Below the pieces are notes generated by a model that did not search any database, was not told where the DNA came from, and was given only the letters and a program-made list of their open reading frames with translations. Positions 1-11,445 of a DNA stretch of 64,000 nt are shown here, in pieces (position 1 is the first letter of the stretch; each line of letters opens with the position of its first letter). The stretch comes from Xanthomonas sp. DAR 35659 (GTDB lineage: Bacteria > Pseudomonadota > Gammaproteobacteria > Xanthomonadales > Xanthomonadaceae). Location of the stretch: positions 1,106,001 through 1,170,000 of the forward strand of contig NZ_CP162488.1 in NCBI RefSeq assembly GCF_041242975.1. The letters run 5' to 3'. The position numbers and the translations under genes are program-made.

Positions 1-1
1 G

Positions 2-1636
2 GTCTACGACACCCAGCGCATCGTCACCGCCTACCAGGTCAGCGGCGAGCTGCTGAACAACGGGATCCAGGAGAACGTCCACCGGCTCGACGCAGTCCAA
101 CGCCGGCAGTTGGGCGAGGTGATGCGCGAAACCTGCGAACTGCTCAACCAGGTGCCCGAAGGGCGCGCCATGCTCAAGCGCACCCTGGACGCCGCGGTGC
201 CGCCACAGGCGCAGGGGGCAGTGCACGCGTTCGTCGACCGTCTCGCCGAGGGCGACACGGAGAAGTTGTTGGAGGAATTGCCGCTGGCCGCCGGACGTGT
301 GCAGCCGTTGCTGGTCGCCAAGACCGTCGATGCCGACGGCAAGGTGGTCGCGCGGCGTTCGCCGCCGTCGCTGCAGGAGGTCAGCGAACTTGCCGGGCCG
401 GCGTTAAGCGTGCTGCATGCGGCGACGCGCGGCGCCCATGCCGGCCACCGCGTCGGCGAAGCCGTCGCCGCGGCGGGGCGGCTCGCCGAGCGCGGCCTGG
501 ATGGTTCCGGCGATCTGGCCCGCGACGTCAGCGGGCACGCGGCGAACCTGGCCCGCGATGCGACGCACGCGGTGGGCACGACGATGGCCGAGGCGCGGTC
601 GGCGTTCGGCGACGCCCAGTCGGACGCCGCGCGCTTGCGCGGCGAATTGCAGGCGCGCGGCGCGGCGCTGGGCGCGCGACTGCTGCGCGGCACCGAGCAG
701 TTGTTGCCCGAGGCTTTGCAGGGCACGCTCGGCGGCCAGGCCGAACGCCTGGAACAGGCTGGCGCCGAAGCGCAGCGGCAGGCCACGCAGGAAGCCGCGC
801 AGAGCCAGCGCGCGACCCGGGCCGACGTCGCCACGATCCGCGCGAGTTCGGCGCTACTCGGCGGATTGCAGCATGTGGGCATTACCGAGGCCGGACGGCA
901 GCTGGATCGAGGTCTCGACGCCGCCGGGAAAGCGCTGTCCTTCGCCGCCGATCGCGCGCCGGGCGCGATGGCGGCGCAAAGCGCCGCCAGTGCCGGCACC
1001 GTCGCCGCCGCGCAGGAGTTGGTTGGCCCGGTCGGGAACTGGAACGCGGCCAAGACCGCCGCGCTCGCCGGGACCGTGATTCCCTCCGGATCGGAGGCGA
1101 TGGAGCGCCACCTCAACGGCACCATCCTGCCGAGCATGGACAGCCGCGTCGCCGAGCGCGAAGCCGCGGCGCGGCAGCATCTCGCCGCGCCGGCGCAGCA
1201 TCAGCCGCCGCCAAAGGCCAGCGATCCGTCCCAGCCCGGGCATCCGGACCATGCGCTGCAGCAGCAGATCAAGTCCGGCGTGGAGCGATTGAACGCGCAG
1301 CTGGGGCGCGGCTGGGATGAATCCAGCGACCGCCTGACCGCCAGCCTGCTGGTGTTGGCCAAGCGCGAGGGCTTGACCCGGGTCGATCACGTCGGGCTCA
1401 ACGCGCCGACCGCGACGCTGCAGGCCGGCCAGACCGCCTTCGTGGTGCAGGGAGACAACAAGGATCCGGCCCACCTGCGCGCCGCCATGCCGACCGAACA
1501 GGCGCTGCAGACACCGCAGGCGCAGTCGTTCGCGCAGTTGGAGAGCGTCAATCGCGATCTGGCGCAGGCGCGCGCGCAGCAGGCGCAGAACGAGGCATTG
1601 GCGCAGCAGCGGGCGCCGGCACCGGCGTTGGGCTGA
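2..1636 (+). CDS. XVIPCD-type type IV secretion effector, 5' truncated by window edge
   Basis: The reading frame is open from the first bases, so the N-terminus lies outside the window; 544 residues are visible. The body is Ala/Arg/Gln-rich, probably helical, and I recognise no catalytic motif in it. The last ~130 residues match what is known of the Xanthomonas VirD4-interacting domain (XVIPCD): an HPDHAL start, a helical segment ending GLTRVDHV, a short FVVQG strand, QSFAQLESVNR, and a Gln/Ala-rich tail. That domain directs toxins to the antibacterial type IV secretion system. By family knowledge this is a secreted effector whose immunity gene would normally lie next to its 5' end, outside the window. 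The secretion machinery is not visible here. The toxic activity is unknown. Confidence 0.8.
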   Translation, partial: VYDTQRIVTAYQVSGELLNNGIQENVHRLDAVQRRQLGEVMRETCELLNQVPEGRAMLKRTLDAAVPPQAQGAVHAFVDRLAEGDTEKLLEELPLAAGRVQPLLVAKTVDADGKVVARRSPPSLQEVSELAGPALSVLHAATRGAHAGHRVGEAVAAAGRLAERGLDGSGDLARDVSGHAANLARDATHAVGTTMAEARSAFGDAQSDAARLRGELQARGAALGARLLRGTEQLLPEALQGTLGGQAERLEQAGAEAQRQATQEAAQSQRATRADVATIRASSALLGGLQHVGITEAGRQLDRGLDAAGKALSFAADRAPGAMAAQSAASAGTVAAAQELVGPVGNWNAAKTAALAGTVIPSGSEAMERHLNGTILPSMDSRVAEREAAARQHLAAPAQHQPPPKASDPSQPGHPDHALQQQIKSGVERLNAQLGRGWDESSDRLTASLLVLAKREGLTRVDHVGLNAPTATLQAGQTAFVVQGDNKDPAHLRAAMPTEQALQTPQAQSFAQLESVNRDLAQARAQQAQNEALAQQRAPAPALG

Positions 1637-1800
1637 GCTTGGTGCGGTGTCTCGGTGCATTGGCGGTCGCTCGCGTCGCCAGGATTTCGCCCAAGGTGAA
1701 GTGGTCGGCGTAACGCTTCTAACCAATTCTCGAGACACGGACGCGGGGCGGGCCGCCACTTCACGCAATGCGTGCAACGCATCGCGTGATCTACCCAGGT

Positions 1801-4446
1801 CTAGCCGCGCAGCAGCATCTGCGTCATCAGCGCGCGCAGCGCCGGCGCGCGCACCGGCTTGGACAGGAAACCCCAGCCGCGTTCCTGGGCCAGCGCGCGC
1901 AAGGCCGGATCCGGTTCGGCGGTGACCAGGATCACCCGCGGCGCGGCGTTCCAGCGTTCGCATAGCCGGGCGAACAGGGCCGGGCCGTCGTGCGCGCCCA
2001 TGCGCACGTCCAGCAGCACCAGCTCCGGCGCCTGACCCGGCTGCGCCGCGGCCAGTGCGTCCTCTGGGCCTGCCGCCAGTTCCACCCGGCACGCCCAGCG
2101 CTCCAGCAGCGCGCGGCTGGCCTCGCACACGCGCGGATCGTCGTCGATGCACCAGACCCGGCAGCCGTGCAGGATCGGGTCGTCGCCGTTGTCGCTGGCC
2201 ATCGCGGTCGGCGGCTGCAGCCGCGCCGCGGCGGCGGCATCGCCCAGCGGCACGGTGACCGTGAACACGCTACCGTGGCCCAACTGCGAACGCAGGCCGA
2301 TGCGGTGGCCGAGCAGGCGACCGATGCGCTCCACGATCGCCAGGCCTAGCCCGGCGCCGCGGTCCTGCGCGACGCCGTCGCCGAGGCGGCGGAATTCCTC
2401 GAAGATCTCCTGCTGCAACGCCTCCGGGATGCCGGGGCCCTGGTCGTGGACTTCGATGCGCAGGCTGTCGCCGTCGCGCCGGCAACCCAGCAGCACGCGG
2501 CCGCGCGGGGTGTAGCGCAGCGCGTTGGACAGGAAGTTCTGCAGGATGCGCCGCAGCAGCGTCTCGTCGCTGCGCACCGCCGCGCGCGTGGGCACGTAGT
2601 CCAGGCGCAGGCCGCGATCCTCGGCGACGATGCCGAACTCGTGCGCCAGCGCCTGCAGCAACGGTCCCAACGCGAAATCGCGCACCTGCGTCTTCAGCGT
2701 GCCCGCTTCCAGGCGCGAGATGTCCAGCAGGCTGTTGAGGATCGCGTCCTGCGCGACCAGCGCGTTGTCGACATGGTCGGCGAGCTGCCGCGCGTCGGCG
2801 TCGGGCAGCCTGCCGCGCAGCGCCGAGACGAACATGCGCGCGGCGTTGAGCGGCTGCAGCAGGTCGTGCACCGCCGAGGCGACGAAGCGGGTCTTGTAGC
2901 GGTTGGCGTTCTCCGCCTCGCGCTTGGCCTCGGCCAAGTCGCGGGTGCGCTCGGCCACGCGATGCTCCAGCGCGTCGGCCAGCGAGCGCAGTTCGCGCGC
3001 GGCGTTCTTGTAGCTGGTGATGTCGGCGTAGCTGGTGACGAAGCCGCCATCGGGCAGCGGATTGCCGCGGATTTCCAGCACCGTGCCGTCGTCCTTCTCG
3101 CTCTCGCGCATGTGCGGACGGCCGCTGCGCAGGTGATCCAGGCGGCGCTGGATCGCCGCCTCCACCGGGCCGGGGCCGAGCAGGCCGCGGCGCGCGTTGT
3201 AGCGGAACACGTCCTCGATCGGGCGGCCGATGCGGATCAGGTCCGGCGGGAAGCGGAAGATCTCCAGGTAGCGCGAATTCCACGCCACCAGGCGCAGTTG
3301 CGCGTCGATGATCACCACGCCCTGCGGCAGGTGCTCCAGGCTGCGGCTGAGGCCGGTATCGGCCTGCTGCGCCGCCTGCACGATGCCGTCCTGCGCGGTG
3401 CGCAATTCCTGCGCGTGTTGCTGCAGCAGCGTTTCCAGCTCGCGCCGGCTGCGCTGGCGTAGCCGCGCCAGGCGCTGGCGCTGCTGGAACAGCAGGCCCA
3501 GGAACACCAGCGCCAGCCAGATGCCGCCCGCGGCCAGGGCGGCGGCGCGGCCGGCGGCGCGGCTGCCGCCGAGGTCGTGCAGCAGATGCAGGCGCCAGCC
3601 GCTCTCCGGCAGCGCCATGCTCTGCCACAGCACCGGCATGCGTTGCGCGGGCACGTCGATGCGCACCACCTGGCTGCCGTCGTCCAGCGTCTCCAGGCTG
3701 CGCCGCTGCGTCGGCAGCAGCGCCTGCCGCGCGTACTGCCGGGTGGCGAGCAACTCCTCGCGTTCGTGCGCGCTCAGCGGCTGCAGCTGGCGGTAGCGCC
3801 AGGCGTCGCGGCTGGACAGGAACACCACGCCGTGGCGGTCGCTGACCAGCACCACATCGGGCACGCGCAGCCACTCGCGTTCCAGCGCGGCCAGCTCGAT
3901 CTTGATCACGATGACGCCGAGGGTGCGCCCGGCCTCGTCGCGGATCGCCTGCGACAGGAAGTAGCCGGGCACGCCGGTGGTCATGCCGATGCCGTAGAAG
4001 CGGCCGCTGCCCTGCGCCAAGGCCTGCTTCACGTAGGGGCGGAAGCTGTAGTCGGCACCGACGTTGCTGCTGGTCAGGCGCCAGTTGCTGGCGGCCACGG
4101 CGACGCCATCGGCGCCGATCAGGGTCAGCGTCGAGGAGCGGGTGACGTCGTTGGCGCGTTCCAGCTTCAGGTTCAGTCGCTGGTGCGTGGCCGGGTCCGG
4201 CGGCTGGGTCAGTGCCGCGCGCAGTTCCGGATCCAGCGCCAGCACCTGCGGCAGGGTGCGGTAGCGGTCGATGCGCTGCTGCAGGCTCTGCGCGTACAGA
4301 TCCAGTTGCTGGCGCAGTTGCCGGCTCTCGGCGCGCAGCGCGCGCTGCTCGGCGAACTGCCCGGCCGAGAACATCGCCAGCGCCATGCCGCCGAGGACGG
4401 CGAGCAGGAGCAGGGCGAGGTGGCGATAGCGCGAAGCGGACTGCAT
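1801..4446 (-). CDS. DctB-like hybrid sensor histidine kinase with PAS and receiver domains
   Basis: 881 residues. An N-terminal membrane segment (about 9-28) is followed by a large periplasmic sensing region resembling the DctB double-cache fold, a second membrane segment near 300-320, and a coiled coil. Then come a PAS domain (about 375-480), a HisKA domain with the phospho-acceptor in AVHDLLQPLNA (His527), an ATPase domain with the RILQNFLSNALRYTP N-box and GAGLGLAIV G-box, and a C-terminal receiver whose acceptor Asp is in LLDVRMG (about Asp813). DctB proteins sense C4-dicarboxylates. The neighbouring porin, DctA and malic enzyme support that assignment by context. No separate DctD-like regulator is visible in the window. 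Confidence 0.85.
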   Translation of the reverse strand: MQSASRYRHLALLLLAVLGGMALAMFSAGQFAEQRALRAESRQLRQQLDLYAQSLQQRIDRYRTLPQVLALDPELRAALTQPPDPATHQRLNLKLERANDVTRSSTLTLIGADGVAVAASNWRLTSSNVGADYSFRPYVKQALAQGSGRFYGIGMTTGVPGYFLSQAIRDEAGRTLGVIVIKIELAALEREWLRVPDVVLVSDRHGVVFLSSRDAWRYRQLQPLSAHEREELLATRQYARQALLPTQRRSLETLDDGSQVVRIDVPAQRMPVLWQSMALPESGWRLHLLHDLGGSRAAGRAAALAAGGIWLALVFLGLLFQQRQRLARLRQRSRRELETLLQQHAQELRTAQDGIVQAAQQADTGLSRSLEHLPQGVVIIDAQLRLVAWNSRYLEIFRFPPDLIRIGRPIEDVFRYNARRGLLGPGPVEAAIQRRLDHLRSGRPHMRESEKDDGTVLEIRGNPLPDGGFVTSYADITSYKNAARELRSLADALEHRVAERTRDLAEAKREAENANRYKTRFVASAVHDLLQPLNAARMFVSALRGRLPDADARQLADHVDNALVAQDAILNSLLDISRLEAGTLKTQVRDFALGPLLQALAHEFGIVAEDRGLRLDYVPTRAAVRSDETLLRRILQNFLSNALRYTPRGRVLLGCRRDGDSLRIEVHDQGPGIPEALQQEIFEEFRRLGDGVAQDRGAGLGLAIVERIGRLLGHRIGLRSQLGHGSVFTVTVPLGDAAAAARLQPPTAMASDNGDDPILHGCRVWCIDDDPRVCEASRALLERWACRVELAAGPEDALAAAQPGQAPELVLLDVRMGAHDGPALFARLCERWNAAPRVILVTAEPDPALRALAQERGWGFLSKPVRAPALRALMTQMLLRG

Positions 4447-4674
4447 GCGGAAGAGTGGCCGGACGAGGCCGTCAGCTTAGCGGCAGCCGGGCGCGTGCGT
4501 GCCGCAGGCTGCAAACGCGGGCGGGTTCGACCGCGTTGCCGGTCGCGGTGGCCACGGGCGCAATGCGGCACCGTGGCGCGGCCGGCAGACGCAGGCCGCG
4601 CCATGGCGAAGGAAGCGTCCCGCCCGGGCGCTGCCGAGCGGGTGGCAAACCAGGAACCCGTCAGCGCCTGCCGA

Positions 4675-5844
4675 TCAGAACTGGACCTGCGCGCGCAGGT
4701 CGAACGAATCCGGCTTGGTGCGCACGCCGGCACGCTCGGCGTCGGCGCGCACGTAGTTGGCTTGGAACTTGAAGTGGCTGGTCAGGTACCAGTTCGCGCC
4801 CACGGTCCAGTCGTGCTGGCGGCCGCCGAGCACGCTGCCGTCGTCCAGGTCCAGGCGGCTGTAGCGCACCAGCAGTTCCACCGCGCCATAGGCATTGGCC
4901 GGCTTGATGTTGGCGACGTTGCCGGCGCTGTACGGACGCGACTCGCCGGTCAGCACGTAGCTGGCGAAGGCGTACTGGCCATCGGCGGTGTAGTCGGGGC
5001 GGCCGTTGTCGCGGGTGACCTCGGCGCGCAGCGCCTCGCCCTGCAGCGAGAACGGGCCCTTGATCCAGATCGCCTCCAGGCCGGTGCGGCGCACCTGGTC
5101 GGCATCGACCAGGGTGCCCGAGTCGACCAGGCGCACGTCGGTCAGGCCGGCTTCCGGGCGCGCGCGCAGGCGCACGCGCGGGCTGAAGCTCACGTCCAGG
5201 CCGTTGTGGTAGCCGCGCGGATTCTCCTGCGAATAGGCCAGGCCCAGGTGCAGCACATCGCCCTCGGCCTTGAACGGGGTCCACACGCCGCGCACCGCCT
5301 GCGTGGTGCCGGGATTGTCGCCCTGCAGGTCCTTGCCGCCGTACGCGCCGGCCTGCAGCAGGTACTGCGGACGCTCGAAGGTCCATTCCACGCCGGTGCG
5401 GCGGCCCTGGTAGATCGCCTGGATCGGCAGCGCGGTTTCCAGGAAGCTGTCGGCGCGCGAACTGGTCACGCCTTCCAGGCCGACCGGCACCTTGATGTAG
5501 CCCAGGCGCACCTTGCCGTAGTCGGCGCCGAACAGGGCCTTGGTCTCGAAGCGGAAGAACACGTCCAGCCACAGCTTGGACTGGAAGTCGAAGTACACCA
5601 TCGCGTCGTACACGCCCTTCTTCTTCAGCGTCGCACCGAATTCCTTGCGGCGGAAGGCGTTGTCGTCCTCCAGCCGCGGATCGTCGTCGGAGAAGTTGTT
5701 CCAGTCGTAGCCGTAGTTGCCGGTGACGGCCAGTTCGGTGCCGTCGTTGAAGGCGACCTTGGTCGGCCAATCGTCGAAACCGCTGGCGGCGGCGGGAGCG
5801 GCGGCGGTCAGGCACAGCGCGGCGAACAGAAGGGAATGGCGCAT
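4675..5844 (-). CDS. OprO/OprP-family porin
   Basis: 389 residues, taking the ATG at 5844 because it begins a clear signal peptide (MRHSLLFAALCLTAAAPAAA). An in-frame start further upstream would only add an Arg-rich non-secretory extension. The mature protein is rich in alternating Trp/Tyr/Asp strands and ends in Phe (AQVQF), as outer-membrane barrels do. The family contains phosphate/pyrophosphate-selective porins, but annotated members transport various anions. Its position beside dctA and the DctB-like kinase suggests dicarboxylate uptake across the outer membrane, which is inference from context. Confidence 0.8.
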   Translation of the reverse strand: MRHSLLFAALCLTAAAPAAASGFDDWPTKVAFNDGTELAVTGNYGYDWNNFSDDDPRLEDDNAFRRKEFGATLKKKGVYDAMVYFDFQSKLWLDVFFRFETKALFGADYGKVRLGYIKVPVGLEGVTSSRADSFLETALPIQAIYQGRRTGVEWTFERPQYLLQAGAYGGKDLQGDNPGTTQAVRGVWTPFKAEGDVLHLGLAYSQENPRGYHNGLDVSFSPRVRLRARPEAGLTDVRLVDSGTLVDADQVRRTGLEAIWIKGPFSLQGEALRAEVTRDNGRPDYTADGQYAFASYVLTGESRPYSAGNVANIKPANAYGAVELLVRYSRLDLDDGSVLGGRQHDWTVGANWYLTSHFKFQANYVRADAERAGVRTKPDSFDLRAQVQF

Positions 5845-6319
5845 GGTGTGAGGTCTTCTCGATGAGGAAAAAGCGCGCCGGCACTCGACTGACGGGACGG
5901 CAAGGCTTGCGCGGGCGGTGCAGCGGACAACCGAGCGGGGCCGACCCTCGGCCGCGCTGCGGGCGCGTCCGTCGGAACAACGAGCCGCCCGCATGCAATA
6001 GCGGACGCATCCGGCGGTTCTTTACAGCGATGTTGCGATGGTGCGACGGCGCATTCCCCCTGAATACGCATGCGCCGGCGGCAGCGCCGGCGGCGGATCG
6101 GGACGAGGCGCCGCGCCAGCGGGGGCGTGCCCCGGCGCTGGCATTGCGCGTCGCACCGCCCTCCCAAGCGCGTGCCGGGGACACTGTAACTGCGCCGGCA
6201 ACGCTGCGAACAGAGGACTAGTACCAATAGGTTATCTGCTTAGAAGCCGGCGCCGCGTACAAAGGCAGCGTTCCGCGACCCGTCTCGGGTTGCCGGCCTC
6301 TCTGCTCCGGAGCGCACGC
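5845..6319. other. Intergenic region between divergent porin and dctA genes
   Basis: About 475 bases with no gene I can support. It must hold the promoters of the minus-strand porin and the plus-strand dctA. A TGGCAT...GTCGC stretch near 6141-6156 resembles a sigma-54 site, but its GG-to-GC spacing is one base too long, so I do not call it. I see no convincing -10/-35 pair. Confidence 0.5.
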
Positions 6320-7657
6320 ATGCATATCCCAACTTCCCCGGCCACCCAGGCGCCGTCGCGACCGGTACCGTTCTATCGGCATACCTATGTCCAGGTGTTG
6401 GTGGCTATCGTCATCGGCGCGGCGCTCGGCCATCTGGAGCCGCACTTCGCCACCCAGCTCAAGCCGCTGGCCGACGCCTTCATCAAGCTGGTGAAGATGA
6501 TCATCGCGCCGGTGATCTTCCTGACCATCGTCACCGGCATCGCCGGCATGACCCATCTGAAGACGGTGGGCCGGGTGTTCGGCAAGGCGATGGTGTACTT
6601 CCTGTTCTTCTCCACCCTGGCGCTGGTGGTGGGCATGATCGTCGCGCACGTGGTGCAGCCGGGCGCGGGCATGAACGTCAACGTGGCGACGCTGGACCAG
6701 AGCAAGGTCGATGGCTACGTGCAAAAGTCGCACGAACTGACCCTGCTCGGCTTCCTGATGGACATCATCCCGAAGACCTTGCTCAGCCCGTTCGTCGGCG
6801 ACAACATCCTGCAGGTGCTGTTCGTGGCGGTGCTGTTCGGCGTGTCGCTGGCGCTGGTCGGCGAGCGCGGCAAGCCGGTGCTGAACGTGCTGGAGGCGCT
6901 GGTCGCGCCGGTGTTCAAGCTGGTGCACATCCTGATGAAGGCCGCCCCGATCGGCGCGCTGGGCGCGATCGCCTACACCATCGGCGAACACGGCCTGCAT
7001 TCGCTGGTGCAGCTTGCCTGGCTGGTCGGTTCGTTCTACGTCACGTCCTTGCTGTTCGTGGTGGTGATCCTCGGTGCGGTGGCCTACTTTTGCGGGTTCT
7101 CGATCTTCAAGCTGATCCGCTATCTGAAGGCGGAACTGCTGCTGGTGCTGGGCACGTCATCGTCGGAATCGGCGCTGCCGTCGCTGATGGAGAAGATGGA
7201 GCGCGCCGGCTGCGAGAAGTCGGTGGTCGGCCTGGTCGTGCCCACCGGCTACTCGTTCAATCTCGACGGCACCAACATCTACATGACCCTGGCGGCGCTG
7301 TTCATCGCCCAGGCCACCAATACGGAACTGACCCTTGGCCATCAGATCACGCTGCTGCTGGTGGCGATGCTCAGCTCCAAGGGCGCGGCCGGCGTGACCG
7401 GCGCCGGTTTCATCACCCTGGCGGCGACGCTGGCGGTGGTGCCGGAAGTGCCGGTGGCCGGCATGGCGCTGATCCTGGGCGTGGACCGCTTCATGAGCGA
7501 GTGCCGCTCGCTGACCAACTTCATGGGCAACGCGGTGGCGACCGTGGTTGTGTCGCGCTGGGAGAACGCGCTGGACCGCGATCGCCTGCGCCTGGCACTG
7601 GATGGCGAGGCCGCGCCGTTGCCGGCGGTGACGGCCGAGCCGCTCGCGGTCCGCTGA
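6320..7657 (+). CDS. dctA: C4-dicarboxylate:cation symporter DctA
   Basis: 445 residues, the usual DctA length. The ATG at 6320 is chosen because homologues begin shortly before the first membrane segment ([20 protein letters not shown]). Family signatures are present: the Ser-rich hairpin [17 protein letters not shown], the [18 protein letters not shown] motif, and the substrate/cation site around [16 protein letters not shown]. By family it imports succinate, fumarate and malate with protons or sodium into the cytoplasm. It is followed by a strong terminator and then malic enzyme, which would convert imported malate to pyruvate. Confidence 0.95.
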   Translation: MHIPTSPATQAPSRPVPFYRHTYVQVLVAIVIGAALGHLEPHFATQLKPLADAFIKLVKMIIAPVIFLTIVTGIAGMTHLKTVGRVFGKAMVYFLFFSTLALVVGMIVAHVVQPGAGMNVNVATLDQSKVDGYVQKSHELTLLGFLMDIIPKTLLSPFVGDNILQVLFVAVLFGVSLALVGERGKPVLNVLEALVAPVFKLVHILMKAAPIGALGAIAYTIGEHGLHSLVQLAWLVGSFYVTSLLFVVVILGAVAYFCGFSIFKLIRYLKAELLLVLGTSSSESALPSLMEKMERAGCEKSVVGLVVPTGYSFNLDGTNIYMTLAALFIAQATNTELTLGHQITLLLVAMLSSKGAAGVTGAGFITLAATLAVVPEVPVAGMALILGVDRFMSECRSLTNFMGNAVATVVVSRWENALDRDRLRLALDGEAAPLPAVTAEPLAVR

Positions 7658-7671
7658 TCCGCGGCAGCGCA

Positions 7672-7706
7672 CGACGCGCCGGCAGTGCCGGCGCGTCGCG
7701 CTTTTT
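7672..7706 (+). terminator. Rho-independent terminator after dctA
   Basis: A perfect 12-bp inverted repeat (7672-7683 with 7687-7698) with a three-base AGT loop is followed by CGCTTTTTC. It lies 15 bases after the dctA stop, so dctA and the malic enzyme gene are likely separate transcripts. Confidence 0.85.
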
Positions 7707-7806
7707 CCGGCGCCGGCGCGCGCGGCGACAGCCGCCAGACAGGCCGGCCACGGCCGCGGAGGGTAGAATTCCCAGCCTCCGCGCCTTTCGACAAAAGAAG
7801 CCCTCG

Positions 7807-10101
<2,295 letters not shown>

Positions 10102-10718
10102 CGAGCGTGGGTGGGATGCCCGGCGGGTGCGCGCGCGATCGCCGATCGCGCCCGCTCGGGCGGGCCGGCGATGCGGGAATCGGCGTGTGTTGCTTGCGGA
10201 CGTGGCGCGCTAGCGGACTTGCCGCTGCGCAATCGCAGCGTTGGCACCCGGGTGGCGTGGGCCAGTGCCCATGTGACCAACGGCCGGTGCGGGCCGCCGG
10301 CCGGGACATGCGGCATCGTGCTGGGCGGAAGCGGAAGCTGCGGTGCGGCGTTGGGGGTGGCGCGCATCGCGATGCGCAAGGGTGACCAGGGTGCGCGCCC
10401 GAGGCGCGTCGCTGGTTTCGCTGGGCATATCGGAATGAGGCGCGTCGCGCCCGGTCTCGATTGGAGCAGCGCTCCAACGACCGACTCCAGGGTGGGGTGG
10501 TGTCCTGCGCTTGCGTTGCCCAGGCCCGCATGCCGATGCCGCACCTCGCCTGGCTGCGACGCGACGCGGCCCGCGAATCGCAGGCCGGCAGCGCATAAAC
10601 GGTTTAAAGTTCCGCGCGCAACGGTCGGCAACCGGCCAGCACAGACATCACGCTACCAAGCGCGTTGCGTGCGATTCGTGCAACGCCGAAGCGGCGCCAA
10701 TACGGCGCCGCGAGGCCC
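10102..10718. other. Intergenic region without a supported gene
   Basis: About 617 bases between maeB and the XRE regulator. Open frames exist on both strands but look like GC-rich shadows: no recognisable domain, no ribosome-binding site, and conflicting overlaps. A perfect 7-bp inverted repeat with a three-base loop lies at 10461-10477 (TTGGAGC-AGC-GCTCCAA). No other structure stands out. Confidence 0.5.
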
Positions 10719-10979
10719 TCAGGCCATCCGCTTGCCTACCGGCAACGGCAGGCTTTCGTGCTCGCCCTGGTTCAGCTTGGACGGCTTGCCGGTCAGCAGC
10801 ACATAGGCATCGACGCCGGTAAGTTCGGCGATCTTCAGCAAATGCCGGGCATTGGGCACCGAACGATTGTTCTCCCAGTGACCCAGCGTGCTATGCGCCA
10901 CACCAAGCAAGGCTGCCAGCTCGCGCAGCGTGAAACCGGCATTGCGCCGCGCCTGCATCAATCGCACACCTATATCCAC
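10719..10979 (-). CDS. XRE-family helix-turn-helix regulator
   Basis: 86 residues from the GTG at 10979, which has GAGGTG a few bases upstream and starts right at the domain (VDIGVRLMQARRNAGF). An ATG at 11024 would add 15 residues but has no visible Shine-Dalgarno. The protein is essentially one Cro/CI-type HTH: TLRELAALLGVAHSTLGHWENNRSVPNARHLLKIAELTGV. It ends in a short basic tail and has no sensor domain, so it is probably a small DNA-binding repressor. It stands alone on its strand, with no obvious target next to it. Confidence 0.8.
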   Translation of the reverse strand: MDIGVRLMQARRNAGFTLRELAALLGVAHSTLGHWENNRSVPNARHLLKIAELTGVDAYVLLTGKPSKLNQGEHESLPLPVGKRMA

Positions 10980-11236
10980 GGGACACCTCGGAGCGGCAGG
11001 TTTGCGCCGCGTGTTCCCGAGCATAGTGGATGTGATCGTCCCGTATCAAGCCGGTCCATGCGGGTCATCCGAACCCGGCCACGACCTGGCTTGGACCCGG
11101 GCCGTCTGCAGCGAGACAGTGGCGAGACAGGAACGAGACAAGGGGGGCTGCGAGTCGGCATCGGGCGGCGCCCCTCGGCGCGCGCGCCGGGCGGACTGCT
11201 AGAATTCGCTGTCCCCACCCGCCGTGCCCTACCGCC

Positions 11237-11434
11237 ATGAGCCATACCGCCACCGCGCCCGCCAATGCAGAGAAGCGCTACAGCGTCCACCGCGCCGACC
11301 TGCCGCTGAGCTGCCCGACCCCGGAGATGGCGCTGTGGAACTCGCACCCGCGGGTCTATCTGCCGGTGGACGAGGAACCCAGCCACGAGGCCAAGTGCCC
11401 GTACTGCGGCGCGGTCTTCGTGCTGGTCGACTGA
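11237..11434 (+). CDS. Small zinc-finger domain protein
   Basis: 65 residues. It matches the short conserved zinc-finger proteins found beside lipopolysaccharide or respiratory genes in proteobacteria: LSCPTPEMALWNSHPRVYLPV, then a CPYCG knuckle near the C-terminus (AKCPYCGAVFVLVD). The Cys before PTPE, the His of SHPRVYL and the CPYC pair would bind one zinc ion. Its cellular role is not known to me. The next gene starts 11 bases after its stop, so it probably shares a transcript with the glycosyltransferase. Confidence 0.85.
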   Translation: MSHTATAPANAEKRYSVHRADLPLSCPTPEMALWNSHPRVYLPVDEEPSHEAKCPYCGAVFVLVD

Positions 11435-11445
11435 CCGCCGGCGCG

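Noticed and set aside
3577..5865. 762-codon plus-strand frame opposite the kinase and porin
   Set aside because: It is an antisense shadow of two clear genes. The composition is His/Gln/Val/Ala-rich as expected for a reverse-complement frame.
6141..6157. Sigma-54-like site upstream of dctA
   Set aside because: TGGCAT is followed by GTCGC with one base too many between the GG and GC elements. DctA genes are often sigma-54 dependent, but this match is not good enough.
7764..7769. TAGAAT boxes as promoters (also 11200 and 49724 regions)
   Set aside because: Each has a fair -10 sequence but no recognisable -35 at the correct spacing, so they remain unsupported.
10111..10806. Long open frames on both strands after maeB
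   Set aside because: They overlap each other and the XRE gene, have no domain or ribosome-binding site, and fit random GC-rich frames.
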